DNA of 42,487 bases. Origin: Novosphingobium album (ex Liu et al. 2023). GTDB lineage: Bacteria; Pseudomonadota; Alphaproteobacteria; Sphingomonadales; Sphingomonadaceae. Positions 31,415-39,492 of this stretch are shown here, in pieces; the stretch's first letter is position 1, and each line of letters begins with the position of its first letter. The notes below the pieces were generated by a model, which saw nothing but the letters and a program-made list of their open reading frames with translations, was not told where the DNA came from and made no database searches. Position numbers and translations under genes: made by a program. The stretch is taken from NCBI RefSeq assembly GCF_029076845.1, contig NZ_JARESE010000006.1:1-42487 (forward strand), read 5' to 3'.

Positions 31415-32263
31415 ATGCCCACGATGCCGGCTCTCTTCATCGGTCACGGAAGCCCGATGAACACGCTCGAAGATAACGGCTATACGCTGGCCTGGCGCCG
31501 GCTCGGCGCGGCAATGCCGCGGCCCCGCGCTATTCTGGCGATATCCGCACATTGGTTCATCGGTTCCACCGCTGTGACGGCGATGGCGAAGCCTCGTACC
31601 ATCCATGACTTCTACGGCTTTCCGCAGCAGCTATTCGATTTCGAATACCCGGCCCCTGGGCTGCCGGAACTGGCTGAAGAGGTGGTGGACGTCGTGAAAC
31701 CGCACTGGGCCGGACTGGATCGGGATCAATGGGGGCTCGACCATGGCACGTGGAGCGTACTCGCACACCTCTTCCCCGACGCGGACATTCCGGTCGTGCA
31801 ACTGTCGATCAACGCGCTCAAGCCGATGGAATATCACATCGAGCTCGGCGCCAAGCTCGATGTTCTACGCCGGCGCGGCATCCTGATCCTCTCGAGCGGT
31901 AACGTCGTGCACAATCTGCGACGCATCGACTGGCAGAACCAGGATGGCGGCGAGCCCTGGGCGCACAGGTTCGACGACGCAGCCGCCGAACTGATGACCG
32001 GCAGGCCGGGAGACGTTGCTTCACTGGCCGGGCACCCCGATTTCGCCCTGGCCGTTCCGACTCCCGACCATTTCCTACCTTTGCTTTACACCGCCGGCAT
32101 TGCGGCGGCAGGCGACGGCGCGAAAGCACTCGTGCGCGGCTATGCGATGGGGTCCCTATCCATGACCTGCTATGGCGTCGGCATGGATGCGATCGATTGC
32201 AGCGAAGGAAGTGACGCAGCTTCTTTGCCATCCGACGTCCCGCCCGACCAGGCCAATATCTGA
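31415..32263 (+). CDS. ygiD: LigB-type extradiol dioxygenase (4,5-DOPA dioxygenase-like)
   Basis: Encodes 282 residues from ATG 31415 (GGAGGACCCCC in front). [20 protein letters not shown] supplies the first His, ISAHWFIG the second, and [15 protein letters not shown] and [13 protein letters not shown] later metal-site blocks; [20 protein letters not shown] is typical of YgiD. The family uses iron or zinc to open catechol-type rings. The length is normal apart from a slightly long C-terminal tail ([19 protein letters not shown]). It is a cargo gene with DoxX upstream. Confidence 0.9.
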   Translation: MPTMPALFIGHGSPMNTLEDNGYTLAWRRLGAAMPRPRAILAISAHWFIGSTAVTAMAKPRTIHDFYGFPQQLFDFEYPAPGLPELAEEVVDVVKPHWAGLDRDQWGLDHGTWSVLAHLFPDADIPVVQLSINALKPMEYHIELGAKLDVLRRRGILILSSGNVVHNLRRIDWQNQDGGEPWAHRFDDAAAELMTGRPGDVASLAGHPDFALAVPTPDHFLPLLYTAGIAAAGDGAKALVRGYAMGSLSMTCYGVGMDAIDCSEGSDAASLPSDVPPDQANI

Positions 32264-32400
32264 TCCTTTCAGGCTCGTGGCGGCGCCGTCACCAAGCCTA
32301 TATCGTTCGGCAAAGAGAGGACCCAGGAGCGAAGAGGCAGGCAAGGCAAGGACAACGCCGCGCAGCTTCGCGTCATGATATTGACGATGCACCATCGTCG

Positions 32401-32565
32401 AACGACCATGCCGAGGCTGTCGCCGACCAGCAACAGGTCGCAGTGCGGATCGAGAACCTGCGCCATTGGCGCGGTGTACGCAGTAAGCGCGACGATCTTC
32501 TCGGCGCCCTTACGCGCTCGCAGGGATGGCGCAGGGATACGCTTCGAGACGATTTGCTTGGACAT
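32401..32565 (-). pseudogene. panB: panB 5' fragment (ketopantoate hydroxymethyltransferase remnant)
   Basis: From ATG 32565 the minus strand reads [20 protein letters not shown], then [20 protein letters not shown] and GMVV, the first 55 residues of PanB, the pantothenate-pathway enzyme. After VV the family sequence stops abruptly and an unrelated tail runs to a stop at 32269. About four fifths of the normal length is missing, including most active-site residues. It is a broken copy and abuts the truncated Lrp fragment, which marks a recombination scar. Confidence 0.75.
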
Positions 32566-32605
32566 GGTTCCTCCACCCGCCAGCGAAATCGGCGACGGTC
32601 AGGGC

Positions 32606-32902
32606 ATCTATAGCGCCTTCACTACGGTATTTGCTCGGGTCTGGCTGACCGGGCAAGACGAGGATCAGGTTGAGCGGTTCGTCGCTGCGGTCGGTCAACT
32701 CTCGCAGATTGTCGAATGCCATCTGATAGCAGGTGATCGTGATTTTCTACTCCGGATCGTAGCACCTGATCTGCAGGGCGTACGTCGATTTCAGGCGGAA
32801 CACCTTGCACGCATTCCCGGTGGGCGTAGCATTAAAACGGATATCCCAATGCAGCGGGTAAAGCTCGCCCTTGAGGTGCCTCTCAGCGCTGATGTGCGGT
32901 AG
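32606..32902 (+). pseudogene. Lrp/AsnC-family regulator, C-terminal fragment
   Basis: The plus strand reads FTTVFARVWLTGQDEDQVER, LSQIVECHLIAGDRDFLLRI and MQRVKLALEVPL, the RAM (ligand-binding) domain of Lrp/AsnC regulators. The N-terminal helix-turn-helix is absent; upstream the frame reads only antisense of the panB fragment. The frame could be translated from ATG 32557, but such a product could not bind DNA on its own. The exact start of homology is approximate. Confidence 0.7.
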
Positions 32903-33016
32903 CTGGAGTTAAATTTGTCCGCGCGGGCCTGGCAGACGGCCTGTGGTGAACAAATCCGGGCTTGCAACGCGCGAATCGATTGCGGCGGGTTCGTCGCCCT
33001 GAGCCCGGCTGGACGT

Positions 33017-33625
33017 TTAATAGCCGACGGTGAAACGCTGCCTGCTGTGGGAAGGCTTCTCGAGCTCATCGACCATCGCGATCGCGAAGTCTTCCATCGA
33101 AATATGACTCTTGCCGTTGGCATCGATCAACAGATCGTTCCTCCCGAGCCGAAAGTGACCAGTGCGCGCGCCGGACGCAAATTCCGCGGACGGCGACAGG
33201 AACGTCCAGTCGACATCGCGTTCGGATCGCAATCTTTGCAGGAAACGAGCGCCCGCTTGAGCCTCGGTTCTGAAGGCCTCGGGAAATCCATCGCTATCGA
33301 GCAACGCTGTTCCCGGCGCAACCTCGAGACTCCCGGCGCCGCCCACGACAAGAAGTCTTTTGACCTGCGCCATTGTCACCGCGGCTATCAGAGCGTCAGC
33401 GTCAGAGGTCACGAAGCGGGCGGCGCTGATGACTGCGTCATGCCCGACGAGAAGCGGAGCGAGCGCGTTCGCGTCTGCCGCGTTGGCTTGGACAATCGTT
33501 ATCGTGTCAGGGGCGTTGACCGGGGGATGCATGACAATGCCGGTCACAACGTGACCACGAGACACAAGCTCGGTCGTCAAACGCGATCCGACACGTCCGG
33601 TGGCACCTATAAGAGCAACTTTCAT
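33017..33625 (-). CDS. NAD(P)-binding (NmrA/SDR-like) oxidoreductase
   Basis: Encodes 202 residues from ATG 33625. MKVALIGATGRVGSRLTTEL is the GxxGxxG nucleotide-binding start, followed by GHDAVISAARF, VKRLLVVGGAGSLEVAPGTA and the family-typical RSERDVDWTFLSPSAEFASG and HISMEDFAIAMVDELEKP. It belongs to the atypical SDR group close to YwnB/NmrA-like proteins. Substrate is unknown. It is the only intact minus-strand gene of this cargo patch and is transcribed towards the Lrp remnant. Confidence 0.88.
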   Translation of the reverse strand: MKVALIGATGRVGSRLTTELVSRGHVVTGIVMHPPVNAPDTITIVQANAADANALAPLLVGHDAVISAARFVTSDADALIAAVTMAQVKRLLVVGGAGSLEVAPGTALLDSDGFPEAFRTEAQAGARFLQRLRSERDVDWTFLSPSAEFASGARTGHFRLGRNDLLIDANGKSHISMEDFAIAMVDELEKPSHSRQRFTVGY

Positions 33626-33934
33626 GGTCAGTCTCCAATGAAAGAACTCAAGACGCGGAGTGCGACCGGCTGAGTTTTTCGGCGACAACTATGCGCCAAA
33701 GCCCAGACCGACTGAAGGGAAATCGCCCGTCACGGCTGGAGAAAGGCACAGTCTTACGCCACGCATTTGCCGTGAGACCGCATCATTTCGGCTCGGGCGC
33801 AGGCGGTGGCGCGCGGAGCGCCTTGATGGTCCGAGAACGCTGAACACCCCCAGTCGTTCCGAGAAGGGCGCTCCAGCTGCCCGAGGCCGTGAAGCAGCCT
33901 CGCTGCGCCTGATCCGCGGTCGGCGATCGGCTGC
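33626..33934. other. Non-coding stretch between cargo and backbone
   Basis: About 310 bases with no supported gene. The minus strand is open across it and through the next gene, but that frame is the antisense of the ATPase gene. It must hold the promoter of the minus-strand oxidoreductase and a border of the cargo insertion; neither could be pinned down. Confidence 0.4.
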
Positions 33935-33954
33935 GAAAGGAGAGGAGGACGGGG
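33935..33954 (+). promoter_or_regulatory. Purine-rich motif, copy 5
   Basis: GAAAGGAGAGGAGGACGGGG, 38 bases before ATG 33993. It reappears exactly where backbone genes resume after the cargo patch, which supports its being an element-specific signal. Confidence 0.5.
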
Positions 33955-33992
33955 ATTGAGCGAGCAGGTCCGCTCTTGTCCAGGAGACCCCG

Positions 33993-35654
33993 ATGTCCCT
34001 TCCCACCGTCATCCGCAGCAGGGTCGATCCCGCCGCGATCACCAAGGTCACGCGCCTCTTCAACAACACGCTCGGCGACATCCTCACCGAACTGATCCAG
34101 AATGCCCGACGGGCCGGCGCGACGGTCATCGATCTCGATGTCGCCGAGGCCGAGGGGCGACGCTGGCTTGCCATCGCGGACGACGGCGCCGGGATCGCCG
34201 ATCCCGCTGTCATCCTGGCGCTTGGGCGCTCGGGCTGGGACGACGAGGTGGCGCGTCGCGAGGATCCTGCCGGCATGGGGGTGTTCAGCCTTGCCGGCCG
34301 CCATGTCGAGATCCGCTCCTGCGCGCGCGGCCAGGGCGAGGGGTGGGCTATCGCCATCGGACCGGACGATTGGGAATCGCGCGCACCGATTGCGGTCGTC
34401 CCATGCGCTCATCCCTTCGGCACCGAAATCCGCCTGCTCCTCGAGGACGAATGGGCGAAGACCCTCGAAGCAATCGCGAACGGTGCCGCGCGTTATTGCC
34501 CGACACCAATCCGCTTCAATGGGGCTGCGCTTCCCAGAGCGGACTGGCTCGCCGGCGCCGAGGTCATCGTCGAGACCGAGGGCGTCCGGATCGGCCTGTT
34601 CAACGACACCCGGTCCACCCGCTATCAGCCGCGCATCAATTTCCACGGCCTCACTGTTCCCTGTGTCTTGCCCTCGATCGACGAGAAGGATCGCCATTGG
34701 TGGGCCCGTGTCGATATCGTTGACGCGCCGACGCTGCAGCTCGTGCTCCCCGCGCGAAAGGAGATGGTCGAGAATGCCGCACTCGAGGCGCTCCGCGGCA
34801 CTGTGCGCAAAGCCATCTACCGGCACATCGCCTCGCTCGGCAGTCATCGCCTGCCCTTCGAGCAATGGGCCGAGGCCCGCGAGCTTGGTATCGACCTGCC
34901 CGAAGCGGCGCCGGTCCTGCGAGGATGGACACCGGCTGCGGCTGACCGCAACAGCGGGCGCGAGGGGCACGGCCTTGTGCCCGCCGGACAGCTGGTGCTG
35001 GTCGGAGACTTTGGTCCGCCGCTCGAACAATGCGCCGCGTTTGCTCTCGCCCGCGACGGCCGCCTGGAGGGACGCCTGGCCGACCCCGACGATGCGATGG
35101 CGGGATATGGCTGGTATGACGCTCTTGCGCGGATCACCGCGCTCGGGTTCGAGATCGAGCGCGACGGCGTCACTTCCCTCTTCGACGGCAGCGAACTGCC
35201 GGGTCTGGAAAGCGGGCTGGTCGACCGGCTCGATCTCGTGGTCGAGATCAGTGGACCGCAGCCCCAAACCCTCATCGTCGCAGCACCCGTCGTCATCGAA
35301 TATGACGAAGGCCATTTCTGGAGCTTCGAGGAAGCAAACATCCTGCTCGCTTCTCGCGATGCCGTCTCGCCGGAAGAACTGGTCTATCTGCTCGAGGCCG
35401 CCTGCTTCTGCGCGAGCGACGATCACGACGCCGACAGCTGGGAAACCCAGAATGACCGCTTCCTTCTCGATGCGAGGGAAATGGCCACGCGCCTGCTGCT
35501 CGGCGACGATGCCGCGCTCGTCGAACGTCTGCGCGCGATCATCGCTTATCGCGCCCAGTGGTTCGTACCCGAAGGCCGCCAGTTCTCGGCCGTGATCGGA
35601 CGTGACGCGATCGCTATCCAGCTCGAACCCGCCAAGCCGGAAACGGCATCCTGA
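33993..35654 (+). CDS. GHKL (Hsp90-like) ATPase-domain protein
   Basis: Encodes 553 residues from ATG 33993 after CAGGAGACCCCG. The N-terminal ATPase fold shows the N box LTELIQNARRAGATVIDLD, the G1 box AIADDGAGIADP, and the G2 box DPAGMGVFSLAGRHVEI, as in Hsp90, MutL and histidine kinases. A second region (about 190-270) resembles the middle domain of such proteins (ARKEMVENAALEALR). The C-terminal half is acidic and unrecognised. Such proteins act as ATP-driven clamps and occur in defence systems. Two small genes follow closely. Confidence 0.8.
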   Translation: MSLPTVIRSRVDPAAITKVTRLFNNTLGDILTELIQNARRAGATVIDLDVAEAEGRRWLAIADDGAGIADPAVILALGRSGWDDEVARREDPAGMGVFSLAGRHVEIRSCARGQGEGWAIAIGPDDWESRAPIAVVPCAHPFGTEIRLLLEDEWAKTLEAIANGAARYCPTPIRFNGAALPRADWLAGAEVIVETEGVRIGLFNDTRSTRYQPRINFHGLTVPCVLPSIDEKDRHWWARVDIVDAPTLQLVLPARKEMVENAALEALRGTVRKAIYRHIASLGSHRLPFEQWAEARELGIDLPEAAPVLRGWTPAAADRNSGREGHGLVPAGQLVLVGDFGPPLEQCAAFALARDGRLEGRLADPDDAMAGYGWYDALARITALGFEIERDGVTSLFDGSELPGLESGLVDRLDLVVEISGPQPQTLIVAAPVVIEYDEGHFWSFEEANILLASRDAVSPEELVYLLEAACFCASDDHDADSWETQNDRFLLDAREMATRLLLGDDAALVERLRAIIAYRAQWFVPEGRQFSAVIGRDAIAIQLEPAKPETAS

Positions 35655-35677
35655 CCGCATTGTCGGAGGACCAATCG

Positions 35678-35872
35678 ATGCGATCCATCAAATCAGCGGC
35701 GCCGGCTGACCGCGCCGCCGTGGCGGCGGCGATTGACCATCTGCGTGCCGCGCGTAACCTTCTTGCCCAGAGCGGCGCCCCGCGCGCCGCCAGGGCCGTT
35801 CGCCAGGCGCTGCGTAGCGCCGAAGGCGCGGCCCGCCATGTCGACCATCGTATCCGCAGGAGCCAGGCATGA
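35678..35872 (+). CDS. Small basic alanine/arginine-rich protein
   Basis: Encodes 64 residues from ATG 35678, with GGAGGACCAATCG in front, 23 bases after the ATPase gene. It is nearly all helix, rich in Ala and Arg (AAAIDHLRAARNLLAQSGAP), and could bind nucleic acid or a partner protein. The stop overlaps the next start in ATGA. Confidence 0.65.
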   Translation: MRSIKSAAPADRAAVAAAIDHLRAARNLLAQSGAPRAARAVRQALRSAEGAARHVDHRIRRSQA

Positions 35873-36195
35873 GCCGCTACGAACTGAAGACCAAACCGGG
35901 GAACGGCGTCATCAAGGCGGTGATCGGCTGGGATCGCCCGCTTCAGACCTTCTTCGCGCAGGTGTTCACCCCCACCGACGAGGATCCCGAGGAAGGCGAG
36001 GCAACCATCTGGCTGGGCACCGAGCCGGGCGAGCTGCCGAACCCCGAGGCCGCGATCCGGGTCGTCGAAGCCTATGCAGAGGTGCCCGAGACGCTCGCGG
36101 CAACACTCGCTGCCGACCGGCTTGTGACAATCGGCGTGCAGGACGGTGCCCATCAGGTGCGGGCCAAACTGGGTCTCTTCGCCCCGCGGTCCTAG
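35869..36195 (+). CDS. Backbone protein of unknown function
   Basis: Encodes 108 residues from ATG 35869 (MSRYELKTKPGNGVIKAVIG). WDRPLQTFFAQVFTPTDEDP and EATIWLGTEPGELPNPEAAI suggest a small compact beta domain, not recognised by name. It is translationally coupled to the small basic protein and ends six bases before the 65-base repeat. Confidence 0.68.
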   Translation: MSRYELKTKPGNGVIKAVIGWDRPLQTFFAQVFTPTDEDPEEGEATIWLGTEPGELPNPEAAIRVVEAYAEVPETLAATLAADRLVTIGVQDGAHQVRAKLGLFAPRS

Positions 36196-36200
36196 ACCGT

Positions 36201-36265
36201 CCCGAGGCCGCGGCAGCGGGCCTCGGATGGGGCGCTTGACGCGCCTGCTCGGCCGAACGGCCGAG
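36201..36265 (+). repeat. 65-base direct repeat, left copy, with three hairpins
   Basis: Identical to 42423-42487. It holds CCGAGGCC/GGCCTCGG (36202-36209 with 36219-36226), GGCGC/GCGCC around TTGAC, and CTCGGCCG-AA-CGGCCGAG at its end. The first hairpin follows the stop codon at 36195 and may terminate transcription. The repeat ends at the beginning of the purine-rich motif. Confidence 0.9.
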
Positions 36266-36287
36266 GAGGGGAGTGGGAGAGAGGAAG
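36263..36287 (+). promoter_or_regulatory. Purine-rich motif, copy 6
   Basis: A tract starting GAGGAGGGGAGTGGGAGAG and ending GAGGAAG, 45 bases before ATG 36333. It directly follows the 65-base repeat. Confidence 0.5.
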
Positions 36288-36332
36288 ATGGTTCGGACGA
36301 AGGGTTCGAGACCGTCATCCAGGAGAAGTCCC

Positions 36333-36794
36333 ATGAATATCGGTTCGATCAAGCAGAATGACGCCGGCATTTTCGTCGGCAGGCTTGCGACGCTGACGAT
36401 TGCCATGACGATCGCGCTGCGCGAGGTGCACTCGGCCAATCCGAAGGCGCCGAAGTACGAGGTGCTGGCATTGTCGGCATCGCGGGCGTGGGTGCAGGTC
36501 GGCGCGCTCTTCGAGCTGGCTTCGAACAGCACCGGCGAGGCGTTCCTCAACGGCAAGATCGAAGATCCGAGCCTGGCCGCGCCGCTCTATGTGTCGGCGT
36601 TCCGCCAGGAGGACGGCAGCTACAATGTCGTCTGGTCGCGTCCGACGCGGCGCCGCGATCTCGCCTCGGAAATGGCGCCCAAGGCCGACGAGGGCCTGCC
36701 GCCGCTGCCCGGCGCCGACGAGCCCGCGCCGTCCGGCCAGGGCGCCGAGGCCGGTCTCGGTCAGTCCTCGGCCGACCACGCTTTCGCTGGCTGA
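36333..36794 (+). CDS. DUF736-family protein
   Basis: Encodes 153 residues from ATG 36333 after CAGGAGAAGTCCC. MNIGSIKQNDAGIFVGRLAT, FLNGKIEDPSLAAPLYVSAF and YNVVWSRP are the conserved blocks of DUF736, a small family typical of alphaproteobacterial conjugative elements with unknown function. The last 45 residues are an acidic, Pro/Gly-rich tail not seen in shorter members. A terminator follows at 36820. Confidence 0.85.
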   Translation: MNIGSIKQNDAGIFVGRLATLTIAMTIALREVHSANPKAPKYEVLALSASRAWVQVGALFELASNSTGEAFLNGKIEDPSLAAPLYVSAFRQEDGSYNVVWSRPTRRRDLASEMAPKADEGLPPLPGADEPAPSGQGAEAGLGQSSADHAFAG

Positions 36795-36819
36795 ACTATC
36801 GCCGCCCAAGCCTTGAGAG

Positions 36820-36849
36820 GCCCTCGCTCTTCGCGGAGCGGGGGCTTTT
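36820..36849 (+). terminator. Rho-independent terminator after DUF736 gene
   Basis: GCCCTCGCTC (36820-36829) pairs with GAGCGGGGGC (36836-36845) with one mismatch, around TTCGCG, and is followed directly by TTTT and a second T run at 36854-36857. It lies 26 bases after the DUF736 stop codon. Confidence 0.8.
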
Positions 36850-36873
36850 CGCGTTTTCCCCGGCCAGACGGTC

Positions 36874-36888
36874 GGAGAGGGAAGGGGG
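36874..36888 (+). promoter_or_regulatory. Purine-rich motif, copy 7
   Basis: GGAGAGGGAAGGGGG, 34 bases before ATG 36923 and 25 bases after a terminator, so it sits in the 5' region of a new transcript. Confidence 0.55.
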
Positions 36889-36922
36889 CATGGGCTGGTT
36901 GCTCACCGAATGGGAGAAGGCC

Positions 36923-37435
36923 ATGACCGACATCATCGATCTGGGCGGCGCGCCGGCTGACGAGGACTGCGCGCAGCTCGGGCACACTCCCGACTTCGAG
37001 CGGCTCAATCGCCTCGAGGTCGCCACCTACCGCGCCGCGATCATCGCCCGCTTCGGCCCGCCGCCCGAAGGCTGCGCGCTTGCCACGCTGACCAACCGAC
37101 ACGACTTCGGCGTTTATTACACGCTCGGTCTCAAGGTCGATGCGGGCGCCGCGCGCCGCGATCCCGCCGTCGCCACCTACGCCGAGGCGGTCGAGAGCGG
37201 GCTTGGCAGCTGGATCGAGGCCGGCTTCGCTGCGCCCGTGCGCTATGACGACGGCGAGGCGCCCAAGGCCGAGCGCAGCTCCATCGACGATATCGTCATG
37301 GGCGCGCTCATAGCCATCCGGCCGGACCCCGACGGACGGTTCGCGCTCGCCGATTTCGAGATCCTCCACCGCAATCTGGCCGCCGCCTATCCCCGCAGCG
37401 CCGAGGCCGCCCAGCGCCTCCTTAAGGAGATCTGA
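36923..37435 (+). CDS. Backbone protein of unknown function
   Basis: Encodes 170 residues from ATG 36923, preceded by GGGAGAAGGCC. Sequence features are an acidic N terminus (MTDIIDLGGAPADEDCAQLG), LATLTNRHDFGVYYTLGLKV and an even spread of helices. No named family is recognised. The next start codon is two bases after its stop. Confidence 0.7.
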   Translation: MTDIIDLGGAPADEDCAQLGHTPDFERLNRLEVATYRAAIIARFGPPPEGCALATLTNRHDFGVYYTLGLKVDAGAARRDPAVATYAEAVESGLGSWIEAGFAAPVRYDDGEAPKAERSSIDDIVMGALIAIRPDPDGRFALADFEILHRNLAAAYPRSAEAAQRLLKEI

Positions 37436-37437
37436 CC

Positions 37438-37908
37438 ATGACCTCACACGATCTGCCAACCGATCCCGCCACCATCAGCCTGGTCGAGGCCGATCTGCAC
37501 GATGCCCTGACCGCCGTCCAAAGTGTCGAGGCCCGTTGCAAGGACGCCTTCCTTCCGCATTTGCGCGCCCACGGCATCACCCGCGTCGAAATCCATTATG
37601 ATGGCGGCGGTGACGAAGGGACCGTCGGCGAGGTCAGCGCCTACACCCAGGATGGCGATGCCGAGCTCCCGCACATCCTCTGCGATCATCACAGCCTCGA
37701 ATATAGCGGCGAGGTCAAGATCCGCACGATCGACCTGGAAGACGCGCTCAGCGCCTTCGCGGAAAACGCTGTCTGTGCCCGTCACGCGGGCTGGGAAGAC
37801 GGCGAGGGCGCTTGCGGAACAATCGCGATCGACGTCGGCAGCGGCGCGGTGACGCTGACCCACAACAGCCGGTTCATCGACTATGAGACCAGCGAAGCGG
37901 AGCTCTAG
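37438..37908 (+). CDS. DUF6878-like protein
   Basis: Encodes 156 residues from ATG 37438, two bases after the previous stop with AAGGAGATCTGACC in front. VEIHYDGGGDEGTVGEVSAY, then GWEDGEGACGTIAIDVGSGA and LTHNSRFIDYETSEAEL resemble DUF6878, a family of unknown function on mobile elements. The ending with HN-x-RF-x-DYET is the best marker. Part of a three-gene unit with its neighbours. Confidence 0.72.
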   Translation: MTSHDLPTDPATISLVEADLHDALTAVQSVEARCKDAFLPHLRAHGITRVEIHYDGGGDEGTVGEVSAYTQDGDAELPHILCDHHSLEYSGEVKIRTIDLEDALSAFAENAVCARHAGWEDGEGACGTIAIDVGSGAVTLTHNSRFIDYETSEAEL

Positions 37909-37911
37909 GCG

Positions 37912-38295
37912 ATGTCGCACTGCTATTATCACGCGCTGAGCTCGGTGAAGCGCTGGGGCGGCCACACGGACGATTATCTGCCCCTCCACCAGTGGTTCGA
38001 CGAGTCCAAGAAAATCGTGGCGGACCCGCGTCACCGCGCTTTGCGCCATCATGCCGAGGGCATATTCATGCTCGAGACGGTCTTCGGCGTAACGATCCGA
38101 AACGCCGACGGGTGCGATATCCCTGTCCGGCTGATTGGCGAACAGCACGTCCAGGAGGATCTTGGCCGTATTCCGTCCTTCGCCGACTGGGCGCGTCTCA
38201 TCCAACCGATGCCGTGGATCCTGCGCGGCAACCCGGCCGGATCGCCCGGACTCGAGCTATCGCGACATACCTCGTCAGCTGTGAATCAGCCTTGA
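37912..38295 (+). CDS. DUF6915-like protein
   Basis: Encodes 127 residues from ATG 37912. MSHCYYHALSSVKRWGGHTD then YLPLHQWFDESKKIVADPRH and RALRHHAEGIFMLETVFGVT are typical of DUF6915; the function is unknown. IPVRLIGEQHVQEDLGRIPS follows. Histidine-rich composition is notable. The stop lies at the -35 box of the antitoxin promoter downstream. Confidence 0.75.
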   Translation: MSHCYYHALSSVKRWGGHTDDYLPLHQWFDESKKIVADPRHRALRHHAEGIFMLETVFGVTIRNADGCDIPVRLIGEQHVQEDLGRIPSFADWARLIQPMPWILRGNPAGSPGLELSRHTSSAVNQP

Positions 38296-38324
38296 CGAAA
38301 GTCCGTAAACTCCGTACTTTACGG
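38292..38324 (+). promoter_or_regulatory. Promoter and operator of the Phd-like toxin-antitoxin pair
   Basis: TTGACG (38292-38297) and TACTTT (38315-38320), 17 bases apart, form a good promoter. CCGTAAA (38303-38309) is inverted as TTTACGG (38318-38324) with an 8-base spacer and overlaps the -10 box, the expected place for an autoregulating antitoxin. The ribosome site CAGGAG follows at 38326-38331. Confidence 0.75.
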
Positions 38325-38336
38325 GCAGGAGATTTT

Positions 38337-38600
38337 ATGAGTCAGACTGCTACATCAGTAGAGGTATCGAAGGCTTTCGGCCGCTTTGGCCGACAAGCGC
38401 TGCGGGAGCCTCTGACGATCACCAACCATGGTGAGCCAAGTCTCGTGCTGCTCTCCCACGAAGAGTTTCAACGGCTGAAGCGGCGTGATCGACAGGTGCT
38501 TACACTCGCCGATTTTACCGCGGAAGATCGAGCCGCTGTTGCTGCGTCGCGTTCTCCAAAGGAGGCGGACGCCTTCAACGATGAACTGCGCGAATCTTGA
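38337..38600 (+). CDS. Phd/YefM-family antitoxin
   Basis: Encodes 87 residues from ATG 38337. SVEVSKAFGRFGRQALREPL, then TITNHGEPSLVLLSHEEFQR and LKRRDRQVL are the Phd/YefM DNA-binding part; the C-terminal half (FTAEDRAAVAASRSPKEADA) would cover the toxin. It represses its own promoter together with the toxin. The stop overlaps the toxin's TTG start (TTGA at 38597-38600). Confidence 0.85.
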   Translation: MSQTATSVEVSKAFGRFGRQALREPLTITNHGEPSLVLLSHEEFQRLKRRDRQVLTLADFTAEDRAAVAASRSPKEADAFNDELRES

Positions 38601-39037
38601 GCAGCCTGCCATCGCCGGTCCCCGGCCTGGTCTTGCGATACTCCTTCCTTTGGAGCCATGAAGCCGCGCGCGGTGCCGAGGAAGGCAGCAAGGACAGGCC
38701 CTGTGCGGTCCTGCTCACCATCGCGAACCGAGACGGCCAGGATGTCGTTACCGTTCTTCCGATCACCCACATAATGCCCGAGAATCCCGACCTCGCAGTC
38801 GAGATTCCGGTAAAGACCAAGGCCCGTCTGGGCCTTGATGGCGAGCGCTCCTGGATCATCCTCGGTGAGGCAAACCGTTTCGTCTGGCCCGGTCCGGACC
38901 TGAGACCCGTGCCGGGCGACGCACAACGCCGCGTCGATTACGGCCACTTGCCGTCCGTCCTCTATGATCTCGTCCGCGAGAAATGGCTCCAGGCATATGA
39001 TCAGCGTCAGATCAGCCAGACCATCCGAACGGAATAG
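38597..39037 (+). CDS. Putative toxin, PemK/MazF-like
   Basis: Encodes 146 residues from TTG 38597, overlapping the antitoxin stop. GLVLRYSFLWSHEAARGAEE, KDRPCAVLLTIANRDGQDVV and VLPITHIMPENPDLAVEIPV resemble the small beta-barrel of PemK/MazF endoribonucleases (the RPCAVL and LPITH blocks). Position after a Phd-like antitoxin supports a toxin role. A Phd-type antitoxin with a MazF-like partner is a mixed pairing. The toxin family is moderately certain. Confidence 0.7.
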   Translation: MSSLPSPVPGLVLRYSFLWSHEAARGAEEGSKDRPCAVLLTIANRDGQDVVTVLPITHIMPENPDLAVEIPVKTKARLGLDGERSWIILGEANRFVWPGPDLRPVPGDAQRRVDYGHLPSVLYDLVREKWLQAYDQRQISQTIRTE

Positions 39038-39042
39038 CCCGC

Positions 39043-39135
39043 ATGACTGAAGATCACGACAAGCAACGGCGATCCGGTGGCGGGCTAGCCAAGCATCGCG
39101 CGGCGGTCTGCACCTCGCACTGCCGGCACGTCTGA
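39043..39135 (+). CDS. Possible 30-residue peptide
   Basis: A short frame from ATG 39043 (MTEDHDKQRRSGGGLAKHRA) with GGAA eight bases upstream, ending two bases before the ATG of the DUF7673-like gene. It could be a leader that couples translation, or chance. No family recognised. Confidence 0.25.
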   Translation: MTEDHDKQRRSGGGLAKHRAAVCTSHCRHV

Positions 39136-39137
39136 CG

Positions 39138-39446
39138 ATGACGCCCGCGCCTTTCAGCCGGGATGCCGCGCAAAGGGCCCTTGACCGGCTGATCGACCTC
39201 GCCCGCTCCGACACGGGCCAGGCGCGCCGAGCCGCCAACTTCCTGCTTGCCTGGTGGAACGGAGAGGACTGCGGTCACTTTCCGATCGCCGATCTGTTCG
39301 GCGTCGATCCGACGATTGCGACACACATCACCACGATCATTGGATTTCTTGGCCAGCACGAAGGTGCCATCTATCCCGATGGCTTCGGCCGCGGGCCCGA
39401 AATGGCCGAGCTGGTCGGCCGTTGGCGCAACTTCGACAGCGATTAG
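39138..39446 (+). CDS. DUF7673-like protein
   Basis: Encodes 102 residues. AQRALDRLIDLARSDTGQAR and RAANFLLAWWNGEDCGHFPI with ADLFGVDPTIA match the DUF7673 pattern of small alphaproteobacterial element proteins, function unknown. ATG 39138 has only a weak ribosome site, consistent with coupling to the short frame before it. Confidence 0.75.
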   Translation: MTPAPFSRDAAQRALDRLIDLARSDTGQARRAANFLLAWWNGEDCGHFPIADLFGVDPTIATHITTIIGFLGQHEGAIYPDGFGRGPEMAELVGRWRNFDSD

Positions 39447-39492
39447 CGGCGGCCAGGCCAGGCTCCGGCGCAAGCACTGCGCCCGATGCCAT

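Noticed and set aside
33783..35660. Long open frame on the minus strand opposite the GHKL ATPase gene
   Set aside because: Antisense frame caused by high GC; the plus strand has clear ATPase motifs and a ribosome site, the minus frame has none.
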